From: CAYLPJ01 sp964385465
Lineage (GTDB): Bacteria > Planctomycetota > Phycisphaerae > SM23-33
Direction of reading: 5' to 3'
Assembly (NCBI GenBank): GCA_964385465.1
Contig: CAYLPJ010000018.1
Coordinates: forward strand, 37,447 to 101,446
Length of the DNA stretch: 64,000 bases
The notes under the pieces: generated by a model
What the model saw: the letters and a program-made list of their open reading frames with translations, nothing else
What the model was told of the DNA's origin: nothing
The model's database searches: none
Shown: in pieces, positions 1 to 8,822 of the stretch
Layout of the letters: every line of letters begins with the position of its first letter
Numbering within the stretch: the stretch's first letter is position 1
Made by a program: the position numbers and the translations under genes

Positions 1-1
1 A

Positions 2-745
2 TGGCGACTCGGCACGCAGGCCTGGACGTTCAACCGCGGGACCTTCTTCGACGCCGTCGACAAGACCGCCAGGCTCAAGCTCAAGTACATCGAGGCCTTC
101 CCCGGCCAGAAGGTCGCCGAGAACATCGACGATCGCATGGGTCCCGGCATGAAGCCGGCCGCCATCGAGGCCGTCAGGAAGAAGCTCGCCTCCGCCGGCG
201 TGAAGCTCGTCAACTTCGGCGTCACGGGCATCCCCGGCAAGGCCCGGGACGCCCGCAAGGTTTTCGACTGGGCCAGGACCATGGGCATCGAGACGCTCGT
301 CACCGAGTCCGACCGGGAGTTCCTTGATGAGCTCTGCGACGAGTATGGCATCGGCATCGCGTTCCACAATCACCCGCACTCCTGGCCGCCGGAGAAGGTC
401 CTCAAGCACACCAAGGGCCGGTCCAGGATGCTGGGGGCCTGTGCAGACACGGGCCACTGGATGCGACGGAAAATCAAGCCCGTCGACGGATTCCGGCAGC
501 TCAAGGGGCGGATCATCTCGCTGCACCTCAAGGACCTGAACGCCTACGGCCGGGCGCACGACGTGCCCTGGGGCACCGGCAAGGGCGACCTGAAGGCCGC
601 CCTGAAGCAGTTGTACGCCCAGGGCTTTCGCGGCGTGTTCAGCATCGAGTACGAGCACACGTTCTCCCTGGCGGACCTGAACGCCTGCGTGAAGTTCTTC
701 AACGAGGTCGCCCGCGAGATCGCCGCGTCGGCCCAGACGGAATGA
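2..745 (+). CDS. Sugar phosphate isomerase/epimerase (TIM barrel), 5'-truncated
   Basis: Open from the first in-frame base of the window, so the true start lies upstream. The readable protein is about 247 residues and resembles the xylose-isomerase-like TIM barrel family (AP endonuclease 2 fold). Visible hallmarks are the metal-site segments AFHNHPHSW, ACADTGHWM and LHLKDLN, and the late FSIEYEH strand, which supply the His, Asp and Glu ligands expected in this family. Members isomerise or epimerise sugars or polyols and are usually cytoplasmic, although many planctomycete copies are exported; the missing N-terminus prevents checking for a signal peptide. The substrate cannot be named. The stop codon overlaps the start of the glycosyltransferase gene, suggesting one transcript. 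Confidence 0.8.
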   Translation, partial: WRLGTQAWTFNRGTFFDAVDKTARLKLKYIEAFPGQKVAENIDDRMGPGMKPAAIEAVRKKLASAGVKLVNFGVTGIPGKARDARKVFDWARTMGIETLVTESDREFLDELCDEYGIGIAFHNHPHSWPPEKVLKHTKGRSRMLGACADTGHWMRRKIKPVDGFRQLKGRIISLHLKDLNAYGRAHDVPWGTGKGDLKAALKQLYAQGFRGVFSIEYEHTFSLADLNACVKFFNEVAREIAASAQTE

Positions 746-1509
746 AGGAGGCCCCACCGCGCACCATGGCCACAGGCGAGTCGCCGAACCCGTATCTCTC
801 GATCGTGATCCCGGCCTACAACGAGGGGCGGCGGTTGGGCCCGGCGCTTTCGCAGATTCGCGACTACATCGAGCGGAGCGGCCTGCGGGCGGAGGTGGTC
901 GTCGTCGACGACGGCTCGTCGGACGATACCTCGGAGGTCGCGGCCGCGTTCGACCCCGGGCCGATGGAACTCCGCCTGATCCACAACCGGATCAACCGGG
1001 GCAAGGGCTACAGCGTGCGGCGTGGGATGCGGCGGGCTTCGGGCGAGGTGCTGCTGATGTCCGACGCGGATCAGTCCACCCCGCTGTGGGAGTTGGAGCG
1101 GGCCCTGCCGCTGCTGGCCGAGGGGGCCGACGTGGTCATCGGCTCGCGGGACATGCCCGACTCGGTTATCAGCGAGCACCAGGTGTGGTACCGCAAGCTG
1201 CTGGGCCAGCTCCTGCGGTGGATGCGCCGCCACGTCATGCTGCCGGAGATCCGCGACACCCAGTGCGGCTTCAAGCTGTTCACACGTCGGGCGGGCAAGG
1301 ACATCTTCTCCCGGCTGGTGGACGAGGGCTTCGCCTTCGACTGCGAGGTGCTCCTGCTGGCCAGGGGGCTGGGCTACGACATCCGCGAGATCGGCGTGAC
1401 TTGGTGCAACGACCCCGACAGCCGCGTTCATCCCTTCCGCGACCCGGTGAAGATGTTTTTCTCGCTGCTGAAGATCCGCTGGCGTCTGCGGGGCGGGGTG
1501 AAACCGTGA
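742..1509 (+). CDS. Family 2 glycosyltransferase, dolichyl-phosphate glucosyltransferase-like
   Basis: A 255-residue GT-A fold glycosyltransferase. The N-terminal strand LSIVIPAYNEG and VVVDDGSSDDT (residues 53-63) form the nucleotide-sugar site, and MSDADQSTP (about 106-114) holds the DXD metal motif. The downstream GSRDMPDS and DTQCGFKLF segments are typical of the DPG/DPM synthase-like subgroup, which moves a sugar from UDP-glucose or GDP-mannose to a polyprenyl phosphate. No membrane helices are evident. The start at 742 overlaps the upstream stop (ATGA). A second in-frame ATG at 766 follows AAGGAGG (745-751) by 14 bases, so either start is possible. Acceptor and sugar are not determined. 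Confidence 0.8.
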   Translation: MKEAPPRTMATGESPNPYLSIVIPAYNEGRRLGPALSQIRDYIERSGLRAEVVVVDDGSSDDTSEVAAAFDPGPMELRLIHNRINRGKGYSVRRGMRRASGEVLLMSDADQSTPLWELERALPLLAEGADVVIGSRDMPDSVISEHQVWYRKLLGQLLRWMRRHVMLPEIRDTQCGFKLFTRRAGKDIFSRLVDEGFAFDCEVLLLARGLGYDIREIGVTWCNDPDSRVHPFRDPVKMFFSLLKIRWRLRGGVKP

Positions 1510-1562
1510 TGGCACCGCGTGAAGGTCTGGGCGCCAGATCGCGCGATCTCTGCCGAAAAGCG

Positions 1563-1590
1563 TTGCCAAATCGCTGCGGCTGAGTATGGT
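1563..1590 (+). promoter_or_regulatory. Predicted sigma70-type promoter for the MFS transporter gene
   Basis: TTGCCA, 16 bases, TATGGT. The expected start near 1597 would give a leader of about 108 bases before the ATG at 1705. The -35 box matches the TTGCCN pattern seen upstream of several other genes in this window. Confidence 0.4.
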
Positions 1591-1704
1591 AAGGAGTTTC
1601 ATGCCCCGGCGGCACGGCGCCCGCCGGTGCGGCGAAGGGAAAGGGCGTCCTGACCGGACGGCGCGTTCCGGGAGGTTGTTCCCGGCACAAGAAGGAGAGC
1701 CTGC

Positions 1705-3600
1705 ATGATGACCGAGCTATCCGCCAATCACCCCCAGGGCCACACCAAGGCCGAAGAGAAGCTGCTGTTCGTGGAGTGCTTCGTCGCGCTGGTGGCCACC
1801 AGCTTCGCCTTCATCATCCGCGTGATGCTGATGAGCGACTGGCAGATCGCCTTCGGACTCAGCGAGACGCAGAAGGGGGAGATCTTCGGGGCGGGCATGT
1901 GGCCGTTCGGGCTGAGCATCGTGCTGTTCAGCCTCGTCATCGACCGCGTGGGATACGGCAAGAGCATGGTCTTCGCCTTTGCCTGCCACTTCCTCTCGGC
2001 GATCATGATGTTCATGGCCAACGGCTACTGGATGCTCTACGTTGCGTCCATCCTCAACGGCCTGGCGGCGGGAACGGTGGAGGCGGTCATCAACCCGGCC
2101 ATCGCGTCGATGTATCCCAAGAAGAAGACGACGATGCTGACGATCCTGCACGCCGGCTGGCCCGGCGGGTTCGTCCTCGGCGGGATCATGCTGCTGGTGA
2201 TGGGCGACGCGGTCAGCTGGAACGTCAAGGCCGGGGTGATCCTGATCCCGACGATCGCCTACGGCCTGCTGCTGCTCAAGAGCCGCTTCCCCGTCTCCGA
2301 GCGCGTCGCCGCGGGCGTCTCCTACCGGGACATGCTCAAGGAGGCCGGGGCCATCGGCTGCCTCATCGTCGTCTACATGGTGCTCATGGAAATCAACCGT
2401 GTCGCCGGGTTGGGGAATATCACCCTCGGCGGCTTCGACCTGCCCTCGGTGCCCATGACCATCGTCATGGCGCTGATCGTGCTGGCCTACCTGGTCTACA
2501 CCCGTTCGTTCGGCCGGCCCATGTACATCTTCCTGCTGCTGGTGATGATCCTGCTGGCCACGACCGAGTTGGGCACGGACACATGGATCAAGGAACTCAT
2601 GGAGCCGGCGATGAAGAAGATCGGGCTCCACGCCGGGCTGGTGCTGGTCTACACGGCCACCATCATGATGGTGCTCCGCTTCTGCATCGCGCCGATCGAG
2701 CGGCTGCTTCGCCCGCTGGGCGTGCTGTTCGCAAGCTGCATCTTCGCCGCCGTCGGGCTCTGGGCGCTGAGTTGGGCCGAGGGCGTCATGATCCTGCTGT
2801 TCGCGACGATCTACGGCACGGGGCAGTGCTTCTTCTGGCCGGTGACGCTGGGACTCGTCAGCGAGCGATTTCCAAAGGGCGGCGCCCTGACGCTCAACGC
2901 CATGGGCGGCGTGGGCATGCTCGGCGTGGGCATCCTCGGAAGCCAACTGCTGGGCTACTGGCAGGACACCCGGATCAACGACCAACTCGTGGAGAAGGGC
3001 GAGCAGGTCCATGCCCGGCTGATGGACGAGCCCAAGAAGTCCATCTTCGGCAAGTACCGCTCCATCGACGTCGCCGTCGAGAACGAGGTCAACGACAAGA
3101 CCGCCCTCTACGAATACCGCCTCCAGGCGGCGAAGAAGAACGACATCACCCCGACCACGCAGGTGGCCGTCTCCACCCCGACCGACCCGCGGCTGTGGGA
3201 GCAGCTCAAGGACGACAAGAAGTACCAGGTTCTCGTCCAGAACGCCTTCAACCACCTCGTTCGCCAGCCGGACGACAGCAAGGAGTACACCTTCGAGGAG
3301 ATGCACCAGCAACTTGAGGCCGCCGGCGTGTTCGTCGGGACTGACCGGTACGAGGCCCTCAAGGCCGACCGCGAGCTCATCAACGAGGTCCGCACGGACG
3401 CCAAGAAGAACACCATGGCCACCGTGGCCATCCTGCCGTGCATCATGGCCGTCTGCTACCTCGTGCTGATCCTCTACTTCAAGGTCGCCCACGGCGGGTA
3501 CAAGGCGATAGACCTGACTGAAGAGGGCGAGGTCGCCGGCGAGCACAAGCCATACGCCGACGAGGCCGCCGCGGACGCGCAGAAAACACCCAACGAATAG
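1705..3600 (+). CDS. Major facilitator superfamily transporter with a large C-terminal loop
   Basis: A 631-residue polytopic membrane protein. It has many hydrophobic helices in residues 20-415, and the loop after helix 2 carries a DRVGYG segment at the position of the MFS motif A region. Unusually, about 150 hydrophilic residues (roughly 420-568) separate these helices from a last strong helix at about 570-595, followed by an acidic tail. Typical MFS proteins have 400-450 residues, so this loop is a family-specific insertion. An AAGGAG-type ribosome site precedes ATG 1705 (a second ATG follows directly). The substrate is unknown, and the nearby sugar isomerase suggests a sugar or sugar acid only weakly. 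Confidence 0.8.
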   Translation: MMTELSANHPQGHTKAEEKLLFVECFVALVATSFAFIIRVMLMSDWQIAFGLSETQKGEIFGAGMWPFGLSIVLFSLVIDRVGYGKSMVFAFACHFLSAIMMFMANGYWMLYVASILNGLAAGTVEAVINPAIASMYPKKKTTMLTILHAGWPGGFVLGGIMLLVMGDAVSWNVKAGVILIPTIAYGLLLLKSRFPVSERVAAGVSYRDMLKEAGAIGCLIVVYMVLMEINRVAGLGNITLGGFDLPSVPMTIVMALIVLAYLVYTRSFGRPMYIFLLLVMILLATTELGTDTWIKELMEPAMKKIGLHAGLVLVYTATIMMVLRFCIAPIERLLRPLGVLFASCIFAAVGLWALSWAEGVMILLFATIYGTGQCFFWPVTLGLVSERFPKGGALTLNAMGGVGMLGVGILGSQLLGYWQDTRINDQLVEKGEQVHARLMDEPKKSIFGKYRSIDVAVENEVNDKTALYEYRLQAAKKNDITPTTQVAVSTPTDPRLWEQLKDDKKYQVLVQNAFNHLVRQPDDSKEYTFEEMHQQLEAAGVFVGTDRYEALKADRELINEVRTDAKKNTMATVAILPCIMAVCYLVLILYFKVAHGGYKAIDLTEEGEVAGEHKPYADEAAADAQKTPNE

Positions 3601-3680
3601 CCGGGCTTCACCCGTTCGCCGCGTCTCCGGTCGGCAGCCGGTGGCGCGGGCCGGACGGGCGAGGCACAATCGGACATCGC

Positions 3681-3710
3681 GAGCCCCGCGGCCAGCCGGT
3701 CGCGGGGCTC
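3681..3710. terminator. Hairpin between convergent genes, terminator-like
   Basis: A perfect 10-bp stem GAGCCCCGCG / CGCGGGGCTC encloses a 10-base loop. It lies between the convergent MFS and phosphatase genes and could serve both strands. There is no T-tract, so termination would be inefficient or factor-assisted. Confidence 0.5.
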
Positions 3711-3733
3711 GTCGCATTCGTGCGACGGGGAGG

Positions 3734-5206
3734 TTACCGGTCGTAGGGGAACCGCCGGCCGGTCATGCGCTGCATGGCGGCGGGGACGTCTCGGCTGCGG
3801 AGCGGGTCGGGCAGCTTGCCTGCGGTGGACATGATGAACGTCACGCTGTTGCGTCTGTTCAGTCCGCCGTGGGTGCTGGCGATGTCCACCCACGCTGCGT
3901 AGGTCGCCGAGCCGGAGACGTACGCGTCGGCCAGCGAGACCGTCACGTCGCCGGGGTTCTCCACCAGCGCGAAGTGCGCCCGCCACAACCGCTGTAGCGG
4001 GGCGGGGTACTCGTGCTCGATCGTCGCGGCCAGGAGGGCGTCGGCGTCGTAGCCGCCGTCCGGCCCGGCCGACAGCCCGCCCAGGATGGGCTTCAGTTCC
4101 AAGGGGTCGCCGGTGACCGGTTCGTAGGCGAACCGCCCGTCGCGGGTGCGGCGGACGACCGCCTCGCCGTCGGGAGAGAAGACGCGGACGCAATCTCCTT
4201 CGGCCGCGGTGGCCAGCTCGACCCCCGTGCAGTCGCGGAGGTCCCGGGCCAGGGCCGTCGGGGAGCGAGTGGAGAAGCTGGCGTAGGTCTCCACGCCGAA
4301 CCGGACGAAGGCGACGTCCTTCTCCGCGGTGAGTGAATCGGTGATCCGCCAGCCCCGGCCGCGGAGGTGTTCGGCGATGGGGGCCATCGTGCCCGGCGTG
4401 TAGCTGTGCCCGTGGTCGGCCAGCAGCGTGACCTTCGTCAGCCCGCGCGTCTCGAAGAGCACCTGGTGGACGAGCCGCTCGACGAGGCGCAGGCAGTCGA
4501 TCTGCCCGGCCTCGCCGCTGCGGGTGCTCACGCCGGCGGAGCTGACGATGTAGGCCCGGACCTCCTGCGTCCGCCGTTCGTCGAAGACCCGCTTGATATC
4601 GTGGACCTCCTTGACGAAGACCCCCCACGGCGCGACATAGCTGACGGCGTCGAGGAGCATGTCCGCCCGGTAGTTCAGAAGGCGGTTGTAGGGCAGGTTC
4701 TCCTCGTGGAGGTACGCCTTGGCCCCGCCGACCATGTGCCCTTCGTCGCGGTCATAGTAGAGCGACTCGAAGCCACTCACCGGCATGTAGGCGAACAGGT
4801 CCTGGAAGCACAGGTCCGTCATCGTCGGGTAGGGGGCCACCACGCGCGTCGGCGGGTGGAACGCCCGCAGCCCGCCGTCCCGGCGGTACCGTTCGACCAC
4901 CTCATGCGCGAAGCCGTCCAAGACGATCACGAGGTGGCGGCAACGGGCAAAGCCCACTGCGTCCAGCCGGATCCGGCGATCGACCTGGCCATCGTCGGTC
5001 AGGTCGTAGCCGAGGGTGTCCGCCCGGCCGGCGGGGTTAAGCAGCAGGGCGACGTCGAGTTCGCCGTCGCCGTCGGTGTCGTAGGCGATGCGGTTGGCGT
5101 CGGACGGGGCCATGGGCCGGGCGGGGAACGTCACGGCCGGCGGCTTGCAGCCGGGCAGAAACAGGGAGGCCATCATCAGGGCGGCAGGTACGGCAATGTC
5201 TCGCAT
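3734..5206 (-). CDS. Lipoprotein of the alkaline phosphatase / phosphodiesterase superfamily
   Basis: A 490-residue exported lipoprotein. The N-terminus is a short signal ending in the lipobox LPGC with the lipidated cysteine at residue 20. Residues 43-51 (DTDGDGELD) and about 69-77 (DLTDDGQVD) look like EF-hand or dockerin-type calcium loops placed before the catalytic domain. The segment LVIVLDG (92-98) and a later LADHGHSYTPG are the metal-binding Asp and Asp-His elements of the alkaline phosphatase / type I phosphodiesterase fold. It should hydrolyse a phosphate or sulfate ester on the outer face of a membrane; the substrate is unknown. AGGAG sits six bases before the ATG. It is transcribed divergently from the dehydrogenase gene. 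Confidence 0.75.
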   Translation of the reverse strand: MRDIAVPAALMMASLFLPGCKPPAVTFPARPMAPSDANRIAYDTDGDGELDVALLLNPAGRADTLGYDLTDDGQVDRRIRLDAVGFARCRHLVIVLDGFAHEVVERYRRDGGLRAFHPPTRVVAPYPTMTDLCFQDLFAYMPVSGFESLYYDRDEGHMVGGAKAYLHEENLPYNRLLNYRADMLLDAVSYVAPWGVFVKEVHDIKRVFDERRTQEVRAYIVSSAGVSTRSGEAGQIDCLRLVERLVHQVLFETRGLTKVTLLADHGHSYTPGTMAPIAEHLRGRGWRITDSLTAEKDVAFVRFGVETYASFSTRSPTALARDLRDCTGVELATAAEGDCVRVFSPDGEAVVRRTRDGRFAYEPVTGDPLELKPILGGLSAGPDGGYDADALLAATIEHEYPAPLQRLWRAHFALVENPGDVTVSLADAYVSGSATYAAWVDIASTHGGLNRRNSVTFIMSTAGKLPDPLRSRDVPAAMQRMTGRRFPYDR

Positions 5207-5248
5207 TGGGGGCTCCTGGCGTCACGCAGGGAGGGGGAGAGTTCTCGC

Positions 5249-5276
5249 TTCCAATTCCATGCTACGCCGTTAGTCT
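5249..5276 (+). promoter_or_regulatory. Weak promoter candidate just upstream of the dehydrogenase start
   Basis: TTCCAA, 16 bases, TAGTCT, with the -10 box ending seven bases before ATG 5284 and no Shine-Dalgarno sequence in between. If used, the message would be almost leaderless, like several other genes here. The -35 match is poor. Confidence 0.3.
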
Positions 5277-5283
5277 TATCGGC

Positions 5284-6549
5284 ATGCGTGCGATTGTGTA
5301 CACGGTCAATCCCGTCGGCTGGGCGACGTGCTGGTGGCTCAAGCGGTTCTGGCGCGGCTGCCTCACCACGCCCCTGAACGGCTTGCGCCTCGTTGATCGG
5401 CCCGCCCCGGAGTTGCCGGGGCCCGACTGGGTGGCCGTGCGGCCGCTGCTGGCGGGCATCTGCGGGACGGACCTGGCCCTGATCGCCCAGAAGCAGCCCC
5501 CGGATTCGCTGCTCCAGGCGTTCAGTTCCCTCCCGGCGGTCATGGGGCATGAGAATGTCTCAGTCGTGGAGGATGTGGGGGACGACGTGGATCGGTCCTG
5601 GCTCGGCCGGCGGGTCTGCGTCGAGCCGACCTTGGGCTGTACCGTTCGCGGCATCGATCCGCCGTGTCCGCGGTGCGCCGCGGGGGACTTCGGTGCCTGC
5701 CAGAACTTCGCCGCCAACGGCGTGGGACGAAGCAAGCTGCCGCCGGGCACGAGCATCGGCTACAACGCCCGCACCGGCGGGGCCTTCGGCGAGAGGTTCG
5801 TCGCCCACGTCAGCCAGCTCGCCCCGGTGCCCGACGGCTTGCTGGACGAACTCGCCGTGCTGACCGACCCTGTCGCATGCAGCCTCCACGCGGTGCTCCG
5901 CATGCGCCTCGACGACTGTCGCCGCGTGCTGATCTACGGCGCAGGGGTGCTCGGCCTCGCCGCCATTGCCGCCTTACGCGCCGTCGGATACACCGGCCGC
6001 ATCGACGCGCTGGACGTCCACGAATACGTCGGCCGCATCGCGCTCGACTTCGGTGCCGACGACTTTCTTCGCCTGCCCGCCCCCGACGCCGAGCGGTTCG
6101 CCCGTGTCGCAGAGCGAACCGGCGCCACCGTTCAACGGGCCCGGTTCGGCAACTACATGCTCTCCGGCGGCTACGACGCGGTCATCGACTGCGTCGGCTC
6201 GAAGGCATCGATCACCGAGACGCTGAAGTGGACGCGCAGCCGCGGCCAGAGCGTCCTGCTGGCCACCGGTCACGGGCGGGGGGTGGACATGACGCCGATC
6301 TGGTTCACGGAACTGACGGTCCTGGGGGCGTACGGGCGGCAGGTGGAGACATTCGAAGGCCGACGGATCGGAACGTACGCGCTGGTTCACGAGTTGATGG
6401 CGGCGGGGAAGTTGCCGGTGGGTGCGCTGTTGACACACACGTTTGTTCTGGGAGACTATCGACGCGCATTCGAAGTCGGCCTGAGCAAAGCTCGCCACGG
6501 TGCCGTGAAGATCGCCCTGGATTTCCGGGGTACCACGGGGTCGGCTTGA
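5284..6549 (+). CDS. Zinc-dependent alcohol/polyol dehydrogenase family protein
   Basis: A 421-residue medium-chain dehydrogenase. ICGTD (Cys60) and GHE (His89-Glu90) are the catalytic zinc motifs, and Cys120, Cys128, Cys131 and Cys139 form a candidate structural-zinc lobe. VLIYGAGVLGLAA is the Rossmann NAD(P) site. The frame is open upstream to 5206, but those codons run through the divergent intergenic region; the ATG at 5284 gives MRAIVYTVNP, the usual beginning of such enzymes, so it was chosen. Family members oxidise alcohols, polyols or threonine. The N-terminal insertion WATCWWLKRFWRGC is unusual. The substrate is not assignable; purE follows 33 bases downstream. Confidence 0.8.
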   Translation: MRAIVYTVNPVGWATCWWLKRFWRGCLTTPLNGLRLVDRPAPELPGPDWVAVRPLLAGICGTDLALIAQKQPPDSLLQAFSSLPAVMGHENVSVVEDVGDDVDRSWLGRRVCVEPTLGCTVRGIDPPCPRCAAGDFGACQNFAANGVGRSKLPPGTSIGYNARTGGAFGERFVAHVSQLAPVPDGLLDELAVLTDPVACSLHAVLRMRLDDCRRVLIYGAGVLGLAAIAALRAVGYTGRIDALDVHEYVGRIALDFGADDFLRLPAPDAERFARVAERTGATVQRARFGNYMLSGGYDAVIDCVGSKASITETLKWTRSRGQSVLLATGHGRGVDMTPIWFTELTVLGAYGRQVETFEGRRIGTYALVHELMAAGKLPVGALLTHTFVLGDYRRAFEVGLSKARHGAVKIALDFRGTTGSA

Positions 6550-6582
6550 GACCGGTCCGGGCGCAGGACCAGGAGAGACTCG

Positions 6583-7092
6583 ATGGCCAGGAAGAAGACG
6601 ACCAAGCCCCTGGTAGGCGTGGTGATGGGCAGCGACAGCGACCTTCCGACGATGCAGCGATGCCTCGACCGGCTGGAATCGCTTGGCGTGGCATACGAGG
6701 TACGGGTGATCTCCGCACACCGCACGCCTGAGATCGCTCACGAGTATGCCGCTACGGCCACGAAACGCGGTTTGAAAGTCCTCATTGCAGCGGCGGGCAT
6801 GAGCGCGGCTCTGGGCGGCGTACTGGCTGCGAACACCACGCTGCCGGTCATCGGCGTGCCCATGGCCTCCGGGCCGCTGGGGGGGATGGACGCGGCCTTG
6901 AGCACCATGCAGATGCCACCCGGCGTGCCGGTGGGCTGCATGGCTGTCGGAGAGGCCGGCGCGACGAACGCCGCCATCTTCGCCGTCCAGGTCCTCGCGA
7001 CGTCAGACAATGCCCTGGCCGCCAAGCTGCGGAAAATGAAGAAGGACATGGCCGAGAAAGTCGTCGCCAAGGACGCCGCGCTGCCCCGCTAG
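6583..7092 (+). CDS. purE: PurE, N5-carboxyaminoimidazole ribonucleotide mutase
   Basis: A 169-residue class I PurE. It moves the carboxyl group of N5-CAIR to give 4-carboxy-5-aminoimidazole ribonucleotide in purine synthesis, normally as a cytoplasmic homo-octamer. GSDSD (residues 16-20) binds the ribonucleotide phosphate, and SAHRTP (44-49) contains the catalytic histidine. The downstream AAGMSAAL and GVPM segments are also characteristic. The length is normal. AGGAG precedes the ATG by about nine bases. PurK, its usual partner, is not in the window. The gene converges with the pseudopilin gene, with four bases between stops. Confidence 0.93.
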   Translation: MARKKTTKPLVGVVMGSDSDLPTMQRCLDRLESLGVAYEVRVISAHRTPEIAHEYAATATKRGLKVLIAAAGMSAALGGVLAANTTLPVIGVPMASGPLGGMDAALSTMQMPPGVPVGCMAVGEAGATNAAIFAVQVLATSDNALAAKLRKMKKDMAEKVVAKDAALPR

Positions 7093-7096
7093 GCAT

Positions 7097-7618
7097 TCAC
7101 GGCCGCAGCGAAGGCGGGAGCTCGCCCACGGTGCCGGAGAGGCCGGCATCGAACTGCTTGGCCCCAATGGCGGTGTTGGGGCTGATCAGGCAGGTGGCAG
7201 TGCAGTAATACCACCCGGTCTTGCCATCACGCGGCGGCGTCTCGCTCGTTCCGAAAGCGACGTCCTCGGCCACGCCGCTGGCGGCGTAGGGATTGGTGGG
7301 CCACTCGTTCATGTACGGCCCGCAGGACCCGGCCGCATCAAGATCGCCGGCGGCATTGGTCCGACCGGTCAGGCGGGTGACGAGGTTGCCGGTGTCGAGC
7401 TTGCCGGCGGAGTCCAGATGCGGTCCCTTTCCGCCGTGCTGGAGGCGGTAGAGTTGGATCTGGCGGCGGAGCATCTGGAGGTCGGTCTCGAGGGCGCTGT
7501 CCCTGGCGGTGTTGGATGCGTCCATGAAGCGGGGGACGACCATCGCCGCGATGATGGCGAGCATCGTCACGACGATGAGTATCTCAAGCAGCGAGAAGCC
7601 TTGCCTTCGGCAGGCCAT
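7097..7618 (-). CDS. Type II secretion / type IV pilus pseudopilin
   Basis: A 173-residue prepilin-like protein. After a short basic leader, GFSLLEILIVV shows the prepilin peptidase site (cleavage after Gly, methylation at Phe, Glu at mature position 5) followed by one hydrophobic helix that packs into a pseudopilus. The remaining soluble domain includes GPYMNEWPTNPY and a GKTGWYY element as seen in GspG-like major pseudopilins. It sits downstream of GspB- and ExeA-like genes on the same strand, 133 bases away, suggesting a small secretion or pilus assembly cluster. The main secretin, ATPase and prepilin peptidase genes are not in the window. Confidence 0.75.
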   Translation of the reverse strand: MACRRQGFSLLEILIVVTMLAIIAAMVVPRFMDASNTARDSALETDLQMLRRQIQLYRLQHGGKGPHLDSAGKLDTGNLVTRLTGRTNAAGDLDAAGSCGPYMNEWPTNPYAASGVAEDVAFGTSETPPRDGKTGWYYCTATCLISPNTAIGAKQFDAGLSGTVGELPPSLRP

Positions 7619-7634
7619 CCGACTGTCCCTTCAT

Positions 7635-7651
7635 GCTGCCGTCACGGCAGC
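7635..7651. promoter_or_regulatory. Small hairpin upstream of the pseudopilin gene
   Basis: GCTGCCG-TCA-CGGCAGC forms a 7-bp stem between the GspB-like gene and the pseudopilin start at 7618. It may end the upstream transcript or lie in the pseudopilin leader. No T-tract is present. Confidence 0.3.
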
Positions 7652-7751
7652 GATCCCTGGCACGAACCCGTTCGCATGAATCCGATATCCACCTTATCGC
7701 CTTGCGGGCGAATGCACTTAAACAGTTCTCCGGTCCCTCCCCGGCCGGCCC

Positions 7752-8822
7752 TCACATTCGTAGCGTCACCCGCTTGCCTCCGGGGCCCACAAGCACGACG
7801 TGATAGGCGCCGATCTCCACGATCCGCGCCCCCCGGATGCTCTGGCCCTCGCGATAGGCCCCGCCATTGATCAGCGCCATGTTGCCGTCCGGCCCGCGGA
7901 TGATCGCGCTGACGTGTAGTCCGCTGAGGTTTGTTCCGCCCCCGATCCGGATCGGCGCCGGTTTGCCCCCGGAGGCAGCGGACGAGGGGGTCGGGGAAGG
8001 CTTGGGCTTCCGCCGCGGCTTGGGGGGCGACGGAGCCTTCTCACTCGGCCGGCTGGTCGCCGCGGCGGGGCGCGTCGTCGGTTGCGGGGACTTCTTTGGG
8101 CTCCCCGGCGTCTTGTCCGTGATGCTGCCCGAGCGTCCGGCGGAGGTCGCTGCGGGCCCCACATCCCGCGGCTCGGGCTGCGGCTCCGTGTCTTTCCGGG
8201 GACTTCTGCCGTCCCCGCCGAACGCCGAGGCGGCCTTGCCCATCATCGCAGCGGCGAGCACGCGAACGGTATCGGTAACGTCTCGGCCGGAGGGTTGGGT
8301 CGGCTCCGCCGGGGCCGAGGTGGCCCCGTCCTGGCAGTTGGACATGTCGTCGTCCTGCTCGAAGGCCATCGCCCGTCGGCCGGGATCGGTGTGCAGCGGC
8401 TGCTCGGGTCGCAGGTCGTCGTGAGAATCCTGCGAGCCGGCAGGATCCTCGAGACTGCGGCCCCGGGCGGCGAGGACCTCGGCAGGGGGCCCGGCCGGCC
8501 GACTTGACGGCAGGGCGCCCTTCGTGCTCTCAGATGCCTGGGCCGTGTTCGCTTGGGCGGCATCGGCCGATTGCGGCCCCCCTCCGGCTCGCCAGTCCAG
8601 CAGGAGCAGCACGCCCCCGCCGGCAGCGGCGAGCAGCAGCAGGATCGAGACCAGCAGCATGACCGGGAACCCCTTGCGGGGGGGAGTGGGCTCCGGCGGC
8701 GGCGCCGGGGGCGGCGGGCCGTCGTCCTCCCCGGCCGGCAGGACCGTGAGGTTGTCGAAGTACGGCGATCGCTTGAGCTTGTCGGCCTCGGCCCGCTTGA
8801 GGGCCTCGTTGATCAGGCTCAT
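7752..8822 (-). CDS. GspB-like general secretion pathway accessory protein
   Basis: A 356-residue single-pass membrane protein. The N-terminal MSLINEALKRAEADK matches the opening of GspB/ExeB-type proteins. It is followed by a proline-rich stretch, one membrane helix (about residues 53-73) and a long low-complexity Pro/Ser/Lys linker. The C-terminal 70 residues (IRIGGGTNLSGL through VTLRM) form the compact beta domain typical of GspB. In the family, GspA/ExeA and GspB/ExeB form an inner-membrane complex that places the secretin in peptidoglycan. Its ATG overlaps the stop of the ExeA-like gene by one base, supporting translation as a pair. Confidence 0.72.
   Translation of the reverse strand: MSLINEALKRAEADKLKRSPYFDNLTVLPAGEDDGPPPPAPPPEPTPPRKGFPVMLLVSILLLLAAAGGGVLLLLDWRAGGGPQSADAAQANTAQASESTKGALPSSRPAGPPAEVLAARGRSLEDPAGSQDSHDDLRPEQPLHTDPGRRAMAFEQDDDMSNCQDGATSAPAEPTQPSGRDVTDTVRVLAAAMMGKAASAFGGDGRSPRKDTEPQPEPRDVGPAATSAGRSGSITDKTPGSPKKSPQPTTRPAAATSRPSEKAPSPPKPRRKPKPSPTPSSAASGGKPAPIRIGGGTNLSGLHVSAIIRGPDGNMALINGGAYREGQSIRGARIVEIGAYHVVLVGPGGKRVTLRM

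Noticed and set aside
1717..3717. A 666-codon open frame antisense to the MFS transporter
   Set aside because: Same shadow effect; the product is a His/Asp/Glu/Gln-rich chain without domains and covers a clear membrane protein on the other strand.
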